Below are positions 26,439-33,279 of a DNA stretch of 40,753 nucleotides, piece by piece. The notes under the pieces were generated by a model, which saw only the letters and a program-made list of their open reading frames with translations, did no database searches and was not told the DNA's origin. This stretch comes from a virus: positions 1 to 40,753 of IMG/VR virus record IMGVR_UViG_3300010885_052704; one strand, given 5' to 3'. Position numbers and translations under genes: made by a program. The stretch's first letter is position 1; every line of letters begins with the position of its first letter.

Positions 26439-26476
26439 ACAGTATTGCTTCAACTGTATCCTTGGAGCGCAAGTAA
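26435..26476 (+). CDS. Coupled micro-ORF (13 aa)
   Basis: 13 aa, overlapping the preceding 24-aa ORF by ATGA and ending 18 bp before the 234-aa gene. Too short to judge as a product; it may simply carry ribosomes toward the next start. Confidence 0.2.
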   Translation: MNSIASTVSLERK

Positions 26477-26494
26477 CCCACAAAACAACCAACC

Positions 26495-27199
26495 ATGAAA
26501 AAGATACTAAGAGTAACAGAACAAGAAATAACAGCAGCTTTGGGATTTAGAAATTTGTCATCGACTAGTACTAATATCTATCATGCTATGGCACAATACG
26601 CCAAATCCAAAGAGCAGCCATTGCTTGACAGGATTAAGGAGCTGGAACAAATCAACAAGCAATTTTTAGAAGATAACTGGGATTTATCTATGCAAATAAC
26701 AAATTTAACTAACGAATTTGAATATCCAAAGCCCACCGACTTCGATGTGAGGGAATTTGCCCTTAACATCTGTACCGCTATCAAGGATATTAACCTAGGC
26801 AACAGACATATTGCTAGGGACATTACAGACAAATGGCTATCCATCCTATCTCCCTCCACCGCAAAAGAGCCAACGGATGCCCAAAAGGAACAGCCCAAGG
26901 ATGAAGCCCCAAAGGAAGTGGATGGAGATAAATTCAGAGTTGGTAAAAAACAACGGAGGGCAATTCTAAACCAAGATGGAAGTGAGTATTTATTATTTCC
27001 AATTGGTCAAGAAGATGCAGCAGAAAAATATTGCCAATATCTAAATCAACAATCCAATCCACAGCCTACCATATCAAATGAAGCACAAGCTGTAATTGAT
27101 GCGGCTGTGGAATGGTATAAGGCGTTTGATGCAGAAAAAGAATTGGTGCTAGCTAAAGCAGTAAGCGCCTATAAAACAAGTAAAAACCAAGAAGCATGA
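26495..27199 (+). CDS. Unknown protein with central coiled coil (234 aa)
   Basis: 234 aa; leader AAAACAACCAACC before the ATG. Residues 35-70 form a coiled coil (LLDRIKELEQINKQFLEDNW). Residues 80-120 form another helical part, then a Lys/Glu/Pro-rich linker (residues 120-145). Residues 145-175 look like beta strands (FRVGKKQRRAILNQDGSEYL), and the C-terminus is helical. No catalytic motif. It overlaps the next gene by 4 bp, and three genes in a row are coupled this way. No family recognised. Confidence 0.65.
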   Translation: MKKILRVTEQEITAALGFRNLSSTSTNIYHAMAQYAKSKEQPLLDRIKELEQINKQFLEDNWDLSMQITNLTNEFEYPKPTDFDVREFALNICTAIKDINLGNRHIARDITDKWLSILSPSTAKEPTDAQKEQPKDEAPKEVDGDKFRVGKKQRRAILNQDGSEYLLFPIGQEDAAEKYCQYLNQQSNPQPTISNEAQAVIDAAVEWYKAFDAEKELVLAKAVSAYKTSKNQEA

Positions 27200-27396
27200 A
27201 CTGGAATAAATATAATATTCAAAAAGGAGATAGGGTAATTCTTGACAAAGGATTTGCTAATTCGAGCGAAGTTACTGTTATTGATTTTACGCCTAATTAT
27301 TTGTTTGCTACGGTTGCTTCTGATGGTCAAAATTGGGATACCATGACTAACAGGTTAACCCCTATTGATAATGAAATCAAAAACCAAACGAAATGA
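27196..27396 (+). CDS. Small SH3/KOW-like beta protein (66 aa)
   Basis: 66 aa with alternating strands (YNIQKGDRVILDKGFANSSE, VTVIDFTPNYLFATV) that resemble a small SH3-like or KOW barrel, found in many phage accessory proteins that bind nucleic acid or modify host factors. It overlaps both neighbours by 4 bp. The fold guess is by eye; function unknown. Confidence 0.6.
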   Translation: MNWNKYNIQKGDRVILDKGFANSSEVTVIDFTPNYLFATVASDGQNWDTMTNRLTPIDNEIKNQTK

Positions 27397-27677
27397 AAAC
27401 AATTGAACAATGGGTAAACATTGAGTTTGCCAACAGGTCAAAGGCTGATAGGCTTGATATTAAAAATGGCATTGAGCTATACTTGCAACAGCATCCCCAA
27501 GGATTAACCCCCGACCAACTCAAAGAATATAGGGAGTGGCTGGAAGGGGAAATAAAGGAAAATGAAGCCACATCAGACAAGGTAAACAGTGGCAGATATG
27601 AGCACGACACATCTTACGCTAACACTGCCATAGCCCTACAATATGCACTTGACAAACTAAACCAACTGACAAAATAA
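27393..27677 (+). CDS. Unknown helical protein (94 aa)
   Basis: 94 aa, helical and acidic (IEQWVNIEFANRSKADRLDI; LTPDQLKEYREWLEGEIKEN), with a C-terminal helix. It overlaps the 66-aa gene by ATGA and is followed by the hairpin that encloses the methyltransferase start, so expression of the two may be uncoupled there. No family recognised. Confidence 0.65.
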   Translation: MKTIEQWVNIEFANRSKADRLDIKNGIELYLQQHPQGLTPDQLKEYREWLEGEIKENEATSDKVNSGRYEHDTSYANTAIALQYALDKLNQLTK

Positions 27678-27683
27678 CCCCCG

Positions 27684-27731
27684 CCCCTGCATTGTCCTTT
27701 TAGGTTTAGGAAGGTTGAGCCGATGCAGGGG
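27684..27731 (+). promoter_or_regulatory. Hairpin that encloses the methyltransferase start codon
   Basis: CCCCTGCAT (27684-27692) pairs perfectly with ATGCAGGGG (27723-27731), and inside it CCTT (27696-27699) pairs with AAGG (27711-27714). The ATG of the methyltransferase (27723) lies in the 3' arm, so folding of the mRNA would hide the start. No T-run follows, so a terminator is unlikely; translational control is the natural reading. Confidence 0.6.
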
Positions 27732-29276
27732 TATTCTTTAACCAGTAAATTTTTGAATGTGAAACCACAGATAATACTTCTCGATTTATTTAGCGGCTAC
27801 GGTGGCTTTCACAAAGGGCTAGAAGATGCTAGCATTGATGTTGCTCACGGTTTTTTTAGCGAAATAGACACCCATGCCATTGCCAATTACAGATTTAACT
27901 ACCCAAATTCAACTTATGTCGGTTCAGTCACAGAAACAGAATACATTGCCGGACTTGTTCAACAGTGCAGGGATAGCAACTCAGGATTGCCCCTCATTAT
28001 CACTTTTGGAAGTCCTTGCCAAGACTTTAGCCTGGCTGGAGGACGTACCGGCCTTGAAGGCAGCAAATCATCCCTTATCACCGCTGCCCTTGCACTTATC
28101 GAAAGGCTTAGACCTGACGTTTATATCTGGGAGAACGTTAAAGGGGTGTACTCCTCAAATGCTGGCGCAGACTATTGGGCAATTCAACAAGCCTTTGCCA
28201 ACATACATGGTTACAGACGAGAACAACAACTGCTTAATACAGCATGGTTTTTACCCCAAAACCGCGAGCGGCTATACCTTGTCGGACATCTTGCAACCAG
28301 CGCACGAAGTGGACGAGAAGTATTTCCTATCGGAGAAACAGCAGAATTACATAATGAAAGACAATGCAAGAAGCCAAGTAAATTTGCATCAACGCTAAAT
28401 GCTGGCGATGCCAAAAGTTGGGTGGGCAATTTTATCAATGAAGCAACAACGCTACACGGAGCGGATGTAGTGAAAGTAACCAGTGCCACCAATGCAGGCT
28501 ACGAAGAAGCCACGGAGGGCGACAGCATCAACCTGAGCAACCCTGACAGCAAAACCCGCAGGGGTAGGGTGGGTAAGGGTAAGGCTCAAATACTAGACAC
28601 CAGTTGCAACCAGGCGGTGGTGATAACGCATAATTACATACAAACGGACCCAAACAATACAGGCCACGCATCAGCACCGCACAGGATTTACACCCCGCTC
28701 TCAACGTCTCCAACGTTGAGAGCGAAAGATGAGGTAAAAATTCAAACCGTACAACCAATCCTAACACCTGACAGCAGTGTAAAAAGCAAAATAATACAGG
28801 TTAATACCGCGCAGGAATTTGGAGGGTCGCCACGGCAACAGAATAGGGTATATGATACTGATGGCATAATGCCGACTTTGAATAGTAGTGGCAACAATAA
28901 AACCCCTAAAATTCAAACCGTACAACCAATCCTAACCCCTGACAGGCCCAACAAACGCCAAAATGGGCGTAGGCTGAAAGATGATGGCGAAGAAGCATTT
29001 ACCCTTACAGCCCAAGATAAGCATGGGGTAATGATTACCGATAGCGACAAGGTGGCCACAACAACAAGGATACGTAGGCTCACTGAGATAGAATGTGAAA
29101 AATTACAAGGATTGCCTCCCAACTGGACGCAATGGGGCTATTATTCCAACAAACAAGGGGAATTAGTGCTAAAGGAAATCAGTAGCACCCAACGCTATAA
29201 GCTATGTGGCAATGGGGTAACAGCCAAAGTGGTGGAGCAAATTGGGCTCAAATTGATTGCTTTGCTCCAAAATTAA
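27723..29276 (+). CDS. C5-cytosine DNA methyltransferase
   Basis: 517 aa. Motif I DLFSGYGGFHKG (residues 21-32), motif IV FGSPCQDFS with catalytic Cys99, motif VI ENV (137-139), motif VIII QNRER (179-183), and C-terminal motifs IX (RRLTEIECEKLQGLPPNW) and X (GNGVTAKVVEQ) are all intact, so the enzyme should be active. The target-recognition region (about residues 220-440) is long and contains repeated PTL-type elements, including a 35-bp near-exact duplication. Start choice: the ATG at 27723 sits in a hairpin; TTG 27753 and GTG 27759 are later alternatives. No cognate restriction enzyme is recognised beside it, although an HNH gene follows, so it may be an orphan that protects phage DNA. Confidence 0.92.
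   Translation: MQGYSLTSKFLNVKPQIILLDLFSGYGGFHKGLEDASIDVAHGFFSEIDTHAIANYRFNYPNSTYVGSVTETEYIAGLVQQCRDSNSGLPLIITFGSPCQDFSLAGGRTGLEGSKSSLITAALALIERLRPDVYIWENVKGVYSSNAGADYWAIQQAFANIHGYRREQQLLNTAWFLPQNRERLYLVGHLATSARSGREVFPIGETAELHNERQCKKPSKFASTLNAGDAKSWVGNFINEATTLHGADVVKVTSATNAGYEEATEGDSINLSNPDSKTRRGRVGKGKAQILDTSCNQAVVITHNYIQTDPNNTGHASAPHRIYTPLSTSPTLRAKDEVKIQTVQPILTPDSSVKSKIIQVNTAQEFGGSPRQQNRVYDTDGIMPTLNSSGNNKTPKIQTVQPILTPDRPNKRQNGRRLKDDGEEAFTLTAQDKHGVMITDSDKVATTTRIRRLTEIECEKLQGLPPNWTQWGYYSNKQGELVLKEISSTQRYKLCGNGVTAKVVEQIGLKLIALLQN
28696..28724. other. Perfect 12-bp hairpin inside the methyltransferase gene
   Basis: CGCTCTCAACGT (28696-28707) pairs fully with ACGTTGAGAGCG (28713-28724) around a 5-nt loop. 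It is in the target-recognition region and is far stronger than expected by chance in coding DNA. No T-run follows. It may be an mRNA structure, a protein-binding palindrome or a recombination scar. Confidence 0.8.
28740..28945 (+). repeat. 35-bp direct duplication in the methyltransferase target-recognition region
   Basis: Copy 1 spans 28740-28774 and copy 2 spans 28911-28945, 171 bp (57 codons) apart, with a single mismatch. Both encode IQTVQPILTPD in frame. The spacing keeps the frame, so the region looks like a duplicated recognition element separated by a YDTDGIMPTL-type motif. Confidence 0.9.
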
Positions 29277-29277
29277 A

Positions 29278-29309
29278 TTTGCCATTGTCAATTATTGTTT
29301 GTAAGTTTG
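29278..29309 (+). promoter_or_regulatory. Bacteroidota-type promoter TTTG-N20-TAAGTTTG
   Basis: TTTG at 29278-29281, 20 bp, then a perfect -7 TAAGTTTG at 29302-29309. It begins one base after the methyltransferase stop and would drive the HNH, initiator and primase-helicase genes. This is one of the best matches in the window. Confidence 0.85.
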
Positions 29310-29327
29310 AAATGCTTATTCGGTTAT

Positions 29328-29423
29328 ATGAAAGACATAAAATCCCAACCCTACACATTGCCACTTGCGCTACCTGCGCTACCGGATAAGCCTTTGTGTG
29401 GGGTTTGGGTACCTTTCAAATGA
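29328..29423 (+). CDS. Short leader ORF (31 aa) coupled to the HNH gene
   Basis: 31 aa, Pro/Leu-rich (TLPLALPALPDKPLCGVW), beginning about 18 bp after the -7 element and ending in an ATGA overlap with the HNH start. It is the first frame on the predicted transcript, so it could be a leader peptide or a small protein. A competing out-of-frame ATG at 29312 would be nearly leaderless. Confidence 0.45.
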   Translation: MKDIKSQPYTLPLALPALPDKPLCGVWVPFK

Positions 29424-29884
29424 CATATGCTGCATCTGAATACTCCAAAAAGTTGCTTGACCCACGTTGGCAGCGTGTGCGCCTAGAAATATTTAATAGG
29501 GACAACTTTACGTGCCAACGATGTTTTTCTGGTCACAAAACCCTGCACATCCACCATCATTATTATAATAGGGATTTAGATCCATGGGAATACCCGTTAG
29601 AAGCGCTTGTGTGTTTGTGTGATACTTGCCATCAAGAAGAACATGATTACAAGGAAACGGAAGCACAAATGCTCAGAGACATGAAAATGGCAGGATTGTA
29701 TGGAGATGATTTTTTTACCATAGGCAAGATGTTTTTAGATTGTAAACAAGAAGAACAAAGATTAGGTTATTTTTTAATAGCATTGTCTAGTTTTTTATCC
29801 CGCAAAGAATACAGAGATTTTATTGTTAAGATTTTTGATGTTGAAATATCTGCCATAAATCAGGCATCGAAAGGGTTAAAATAA
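29420..29884 (+). CDS. HNH endonuclease
   Basis: 154 aa from the ATG at 29420. Cys32-x-x-Cys35 and Cys67-x-x-Cys70 flank the beta-beta-alpha-metal core LHIHHHYYNRD (residues 42-52), and the motif closes with CHQEEH (residues 70-75). Together these give a zinc-stabilised HNH fold. The C-terminal 75 residues are helical and not recognised. HNH enzymes in phages serve in packaging, as homing nucleases or as nickases; here the neighbours are replication genes, so a homing or DNA-processing role is more likely than packaging, by inference. Confidence 0.85.
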   Translation: MTYAASEYSKKLLDPRWQRVRLEIFNRDNFTCQRCFSGHKTLHIHHHYYNRDLDPWEYPLEALVCLCDTCHQEEHDYKETEAQMLRDMKMAGLYGDDFFTIGKMFLDCKQEEQRLGYFLIALSSFLSRKEYRDFIVKIFDVEISAINQASKGLK

Positions 29885-29892
29885 TTTTTATT

Positions 29893-30660
29893 ATGCTAGC
29901 AGAAGAGCCACAAATAGGTTACATTATGGTGCCTAGAGATTTCTTTATGGGGGAGGATTGGATTGCCAAAAGGAAGCTATCTAAGGCCGAGGCATGGATA
30001 TGGTTAGTTGCCAATGCTAGGTTCTCTGAAACACCCCAAAAAGTAGTGATAAAAGGAGTTGAAATTACCCAAAATAGGGGTCAATTAATATACAGTTTAG
30101 ATGGTTTGGCAAGGGCTTGGGGATGGCAAAAAACAGCCGTTCAAAGGTACTTAAAAGCGATACGGGACCGATACGAGATTGATACGGAGGTGTGTACGGT
30201 AGTGACACGCATAACTATCTGTAAATACGATAGTTACAGCGGTTCAAGATACGCAACTGATACGAAGAAGATACGGAAGCGATACGATAGTGTGTCCTAT
30301 ACTAATAAGGAGAATAAGGAAATAAGGAAAGAAGGAAAAGATTCTGTTGCGTTTGTTTTGCCTTCTGATTACGAAACGGCATCCAAAGAAAAGCAGGAAG
30401 GGTATCTTAGGTGGAAAGCAATGGTTGAGCAAAAGTATCCGGTTGTTATTGGAATGAAAATGCCGTTGGTTGAAACGCTGATGGAGTTAGGCAGAAAGTA
30501 CGGTGCAGATGTGCTAGAAAGTAAACTGGCATACATGCAAAATAAGCCTGTTTCGATAAAAGGGTTTACGGACCTTGGGTTGACTTTGCAGAGTTGGACT
30601 CGGAAAGAAAAAACACTAAAGGAAATTGAGGAAGAAAAACACATAAACTCTAGGTCATGA
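29893..30660 (+). CDS. Replication initiator / replisome organiser-like protein (winged helix)
   Basis: 255 aa. The N-terminal 110 residues form a winged-helix domain (RGQLIYSLDGLARAWGWQKT then AVQRYLKAIRDRYEI) like those of phage initiators and DnaD-type organisers. A basic, low-complexity linker (residues about 130-155) leads to a C-terminal helical domain (residues 165-245; LRWKAMVEQKYPVVIGMKMP). The gene overlaps the primase-helicase by 4 bp, the expected partner to be loaded. It carries the phased GATACG iterons within its own coding sequence, as lambda O and related initiators carry their origins. Initiator function is inferred from fold, neighbour and iterons. Confidence 0.75.
   Translation: MLAEEPQIGYIMVPRDFFMGEDWIAKRKLSKAEAWIWLVANARFSETPQKVVIKGVEITQNRGQLIYSLDGLARAWGWQKTAVQRYLKAIRDRYEIDTEVCTVVTRITICKYDSYSGSRYATDTKKIRKRYDSVSYTNKENKEIRKEGKDSVAFVLPSDYETASKEKQEGYLRWKAMVEQKYPVVIGMKMPLVETLMELGRKYGADVLESKLAYMQNKPVSIKGFTDLGLTLQSWTRKEKTLKEIEEEKHINSRS
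30159..30328. other. Candidate replication origin: 11-bp-phased iterons plus purine-rich AT tract
   Basis: GATACG occurs at 30159, 30170, 30181 and then at 30248, 30259, 30270, 30281, so within each group copies are exactly 11 bp apart. The gap between groups (67 bp) is close to six turns. Since 11 is not a multiple of 3, the copies are read in different frames and cannot reflect a protein repeat. Directly after follow three AATAAGGA copies (30304, 30313, 30321) in a purine-rich, AT-rich tract that could be the melting region. The layout is like lambda ori inside O. Confidence 0.8.
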
Positions 30661-32420
30661 ATACTGCATTTTGGGATAGCATTGATTTTAAGGGGCACAT
30701 AAAAGGAAATCCAAAGTTATTGTGCCCTGCTTGTAGCCACAATAGAAAAAAGAAAACTGACCCCTGTCTAAATGTTGACTTAGACCAAGGCGTATATTAT
30801 TGCCATCATTGCCATGTAAACGGATCTAAAAATATTTTTGTACCTATGGAAAAAAAAGAACCCGCAATCTTACCTAAACTGAATACAGGCAAGTTGAGCG
30901 ATAAAACATTCAAATGGCTTAACGAGGTAAGAATGTTGTCGAATAACACAATTAAGCGCAACCAAATAACCGATGGCGACCATTATTTTCCACAGGTAAA
31001 CGCTAGCAGGAATAGTATTTGGTTTAACTATTTTGTTGATGGCAATTATACCAATACAAAATTTAGGGACGCAGAAAAGAACTTTGCTCAAGTTAAAAAT
31101 GCAGAAAAACATTTTTACAAAATTGATGATATTAAAAATTCAGACACGGTAATTGTTGCCGAAGGGGAAATTGATGCTCTGAGTTGGGAAGAAGCGGGGT
31201 ATTTGTTTGCGGTATCTGTGCCTGATGGGGCTATATCTCCAAAGCAAGTGGCCAGCGATAAGAAGTTTGAATTTATAGATAACGACATTGAAAGGTTTGC
31301 CCACATAAAAAAGGTAATTCTTGCCCAAGACAACGATGCAAATGGGCAGGCAATGCAAAAAGAGCTATCAAGGAGATTTGGTAGGGAAAGATGTTGGACT
31401 GTTGATTTTGGCGAATATAAGGATGCTAATGATATTTTACAGGCACTAGGTAGGCACGATGGCGTAGCGCAATTAGTATCAATATTTGAGGCAGCAAAGC
31501 CGTACCCATTGTCGGGCATTGAAACGGTTTCCGACCACGCCAAAGCAGTATTTGAGATATACGAAAATGGCATTGACTCAGGAAGCGGAATTGGTTACTA
31601 TGAACTAGACGAGCATATCAGATGGCTTGTGGGGTGGATGTATGTAATTACAGGAGTGCCTGGACATGGCAAATCAAATTGGTTTGACCAAGTTATGTGT
31701 AAGTTGGTTTCTATGGATTGGAAGTTTGGCGTTTATAGCCCGGAGCACATAATAGTGCTTCATATACACAGGTTATGTAAAATACTTTCAGGTAAGCCGT
31801 TTTGGGGCAATGGAAGAATACCTGTAAGTGAACTAAAGGAGCTATTGGCATTTTTAGAGCGAAATATTTTTTTTATACGCCCAGACAATGAAGATTTTAG
31901 TTTGGATAATATACTTTTTCTTGCCAAGCAGTTGGTGGTACGGCACGGGATAAAAGGATTGGTTATAGACCCTTGGAACACGATTGACCACCAAAGACCA
32001 AAAGGAATGGACAAAGGGGATTTTATCAATCAAAGCCTAGGCAAGCTCAATATGTTTAAGCAGCAACATGATTGTGCGGTCATAATAATGGCACATCCCA
32101 CCAAAATGGAGAAAAACAATGACGGAACATACAAGGTACCAACGGGATACAGCATAAGCGATAGTGCTCATTTTTACAACAAAGCAGATGTTGGTATTAC
32201 GGTTTACCGGAACAAAGACAATACTGTTGATGTTGAAATATGGAAAATTAAGTTTGAGGGCCTAATAGGCAAAAAAGGCGTTGTTAAATTTTCGTTCAAC
32301 CAAATAACAAACGAGTATATTGCCATTGGCGAAATCTCGCAGTCAGTTCAATCGCATTATGAAGTAGAGCCACGTAGCAATATACCACGGCCTAACGAAG
32401 AAGATATTGTGCCGTTTTAG
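30657..32420 (+). CDS. Bifunctional primase-helicase (T7 gp4-like, zinc ribbon + TOPRIM + RecA fold)
   Basis: 587 aa. The N-terminal zinc ribbon has Cys23, Cys26, Cys49 and Cys52 (LLCPACSHN, YYCHHCHVNG). A TOPRIM domain follows with AEGEIDALS (about residue 169) and the acidic metal motif LAQDNDANG (about residue 223). The RecA-like helicase shows Walker A GVPGHGKS (about residue 335), Walker B LVIDPWN (about residue 436) and a motif IIMAHPTK (about residue 477). It synthesises primers and unwinds DNA as a hexamer at the fork. It lies directly after the initiator, with 4-bp overlap. The DNA polymerase is not in the window and may be the host's. Confidence 0.92.
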   Translation: MNTAFWDSIDFKGHIKGNPKLLCPACSHNRKKKTDPCLNVDLDQGVYYCHHCHVNGSKNIFVPMEKKEPAILPKLNTGKLSDKTFKWLNEVRMLSNNTIKRNQITDGDHYFPQVNASRNSIWFNYFVDGNYTNTKFRDAEKNFAQVKNAEKHFYKIDDIKNSDTVIVAEGEIDALSWEEAGYLFAVSVPDGAISPKQVASDKKFEFIDNDIERFAHIKKVILAQDNDANGQAMQKELSRRFGRERCWTVDFGEYKDANDILQALGRHDGVAQLVSIFEAAKPYPLSGIETVSDHAKAVFEIYENGIDSGSGIGYYELDEHIRWLVGWMYVITGVPGHGKSNWFDQVMCKLVSMDWKFGVYSPEHIIVLHIHRLCKILSGKPFWGNGRIPVSELKELLAFLERNIFFIRPDNEDFSLDNILFLAKQLVVRHGIKGLVIDPWNTIDHQRPKGMDKGDFINQSLGKLNMFKQQHDCAVIIMAHPTKMEKNNDGTYKVPTGYSISDSAHFYNKADVGITVYRNKDNTVDVEIWKIKFEGLIGKKGVVKFSFNQITNEYIAIGEISQSVQSHYEVEPRSNIPRPNEEDIVPF

Positions 32421-32442
32421 AAAAATAAATGTTGCCTAACCC

Positions 32443-32473
32443 TTGACAATTACAATCCATAGTATTACATTTG
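32443..32473 (+). promoter_or_regulatory. Bacteroidota-type promoter TTG-N20-TACATTTG
   Basis: TTG at 32443-32445, 20 bp, then a perfect -7 TACATTTG at 32466-32473; start of the RHH gene follows 18 bp later. It would drive the RHH, SSB, Gp157, NinB-like and RusA genes. The downstream RHH protein could regulate it. Confidence 0.8.
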
Positions 32474-32490
32474 TAGCACAACTAACAACA

Positions 32491-32673
32491 ATGATAAAAG
32501 ACACAACAACGACATACAGGACATCAACAGCCACAAAGGAGGCGTTGATAGCATTGGCCAAACAGGATGGTGTTAAGCCATCAAGGCTAATTGATGATTT
32601 GATTGGCGGCTATTGCAAGTACAGGGAAAAGAACCCAGAGGTTAAATCATTTTACAAATGGCTGCACAAATAA
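32491..32673 (+). CDS. Ribbon-helix-helix (Arc/CopG-type) DNA-binding protein
   Basis: 60 aa from the ATG at 32491; an in-frame ATG at 32443 would overlap the promoter. A short strand (TTYRTSTAT) is followed by two helices (KEALIALAKQDGV and KPSRLIDDLIGGYCK), the standard RHH plan, and a basic tail. Such small dimeric proteins are usually repressors. Being the first gene after a strong promoter suggests autoregulation. It overlaps the next gene by 16 bp. Confidence 0.75.
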   Translation: MIKDTTTTYRTSTATKEALIALAKQDGVKPSRLIDDLIGGYCKYREKNPEVKSFYKWLHK

Positions 32674-32885
32674 CCGTTGGGGAGCTTGAGCTATTCTTTA
32701 GCCGTCCGTTGCCCAAGGAGCTACAAATAAGCCCCTGTGAGCGCAGCACCGACCTGAGAAAGACTGTGGATGCACATATCCACTATCTCAAAGCAAACAA
32801 GGGCAACAGGTTATTTAAACCCTATTATAACAGACTTGTGATTATATACCAAAAACTATCTCATGACACTACTACTCAACATTAA
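32658..32885 (+). CDS. DUF6965-like small phage protein
   Basis: 75 aa. The layout TVGELELFFSRPLPKELQIS, then CERSTDLRKTVDAHIHYLK and FKPYYNRLVIIYQKL recalls the DUF6965 family of Bacteroidota phages and mobile elements, judged from memory. The family has no known activity. It starts inside the 3' end of the RHH gene and overlaps a 51-aa ORF by 23 bp. Confidence 0.65.
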   Translation: MAAQITVGELELFFSRPLPKELQISPCERSTDLRKTVDAHIHYLKANKGNRLFKPYYNRLVIIYQKLSHDTTTQH

Positions 32886-33018
32886 AGCCTATTTTTTTGC
32901 TACCCCAAAGGAAATGGATACCATTGATTATTATTTGAGCCAACCATTAGGCACTTGCCACAGGGTTGAGCATGAAAGCATTAAGAACAGGTTTCACTTT
33001 AGAAAATTGGCACAATGA
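32863..33018 (+). CDS. Small protein (51 aa), coupled
   Basis: 51 aa: TLLLNIKAYFFATPKEMDTI then DYYLSQPLGTCHRVEH and a basic end (KNRFHFRKLA). Its stop overlaps the next start by ATGA and it fills an otherwise gene-free 129 bp, which supports it. It may be a small alpha/beta domain. No family recognised. Confidence 0.55.
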   Translation: MTLLLNIKAYFFATPKEMDTIDYYLSQPLGTCHRVEHESIKNRFHFRKLAQ

Positions 33019-33257
33019 ACAACTGGCTAAACAACGAAGGGCAAAACATTCCCCCTGGCTCAGACATTGAGGATGACCCATCATTCTACTCGGGCACAAC
33101 AAAAGGCTCAAGGAAAAAGCGCTACAAGCACCCTGTTAGGCTAGACAATGTTGCCGGCAGGGAAATGAGCATAAAAGAAATATTCCCCGACTACGATGAG
33201 CGCATTAAAGCTGATTTGGATAGGGAGCAGGAAGCAATCAATAATTGGAAATTTTAA
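33015..33257 (+). CDS. Unknown basic/acidic small protein (80 aa)
   Basis: 80 aa. The N-terminal half is Asn/Asp/Pro-rich and likely disordered, the middle is basic (KGSRKKRYKHPVRL) and the C-terminus is an acidic helix (DERIKADLDREQEAINNW). It sits directly before the SSB-like gene. The basic patch may bind DNA or RNA. No family recognised. Confidence 0.6.
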   Translation: MNNWLNNEGQNIPPGSDIEDDPSFYSGTTKGSRKKRYKHPVRLDNVAGREMSIKEIFPDYDERIKADLDREQEAINNWKF

Positions 33258-33279
33258 CTCACTATAAAACCAACAAACA

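Noticed and set aside
27874-28398. A 174-aa open frame overlapping the C5-methyltransferase gene in another frame
   Set aside because: The methyltransferase motifs are continuous through this region in the main frame, and the alternative frame has no recognisable pattern, leader or coupling; it is probably a by-product of codon use.
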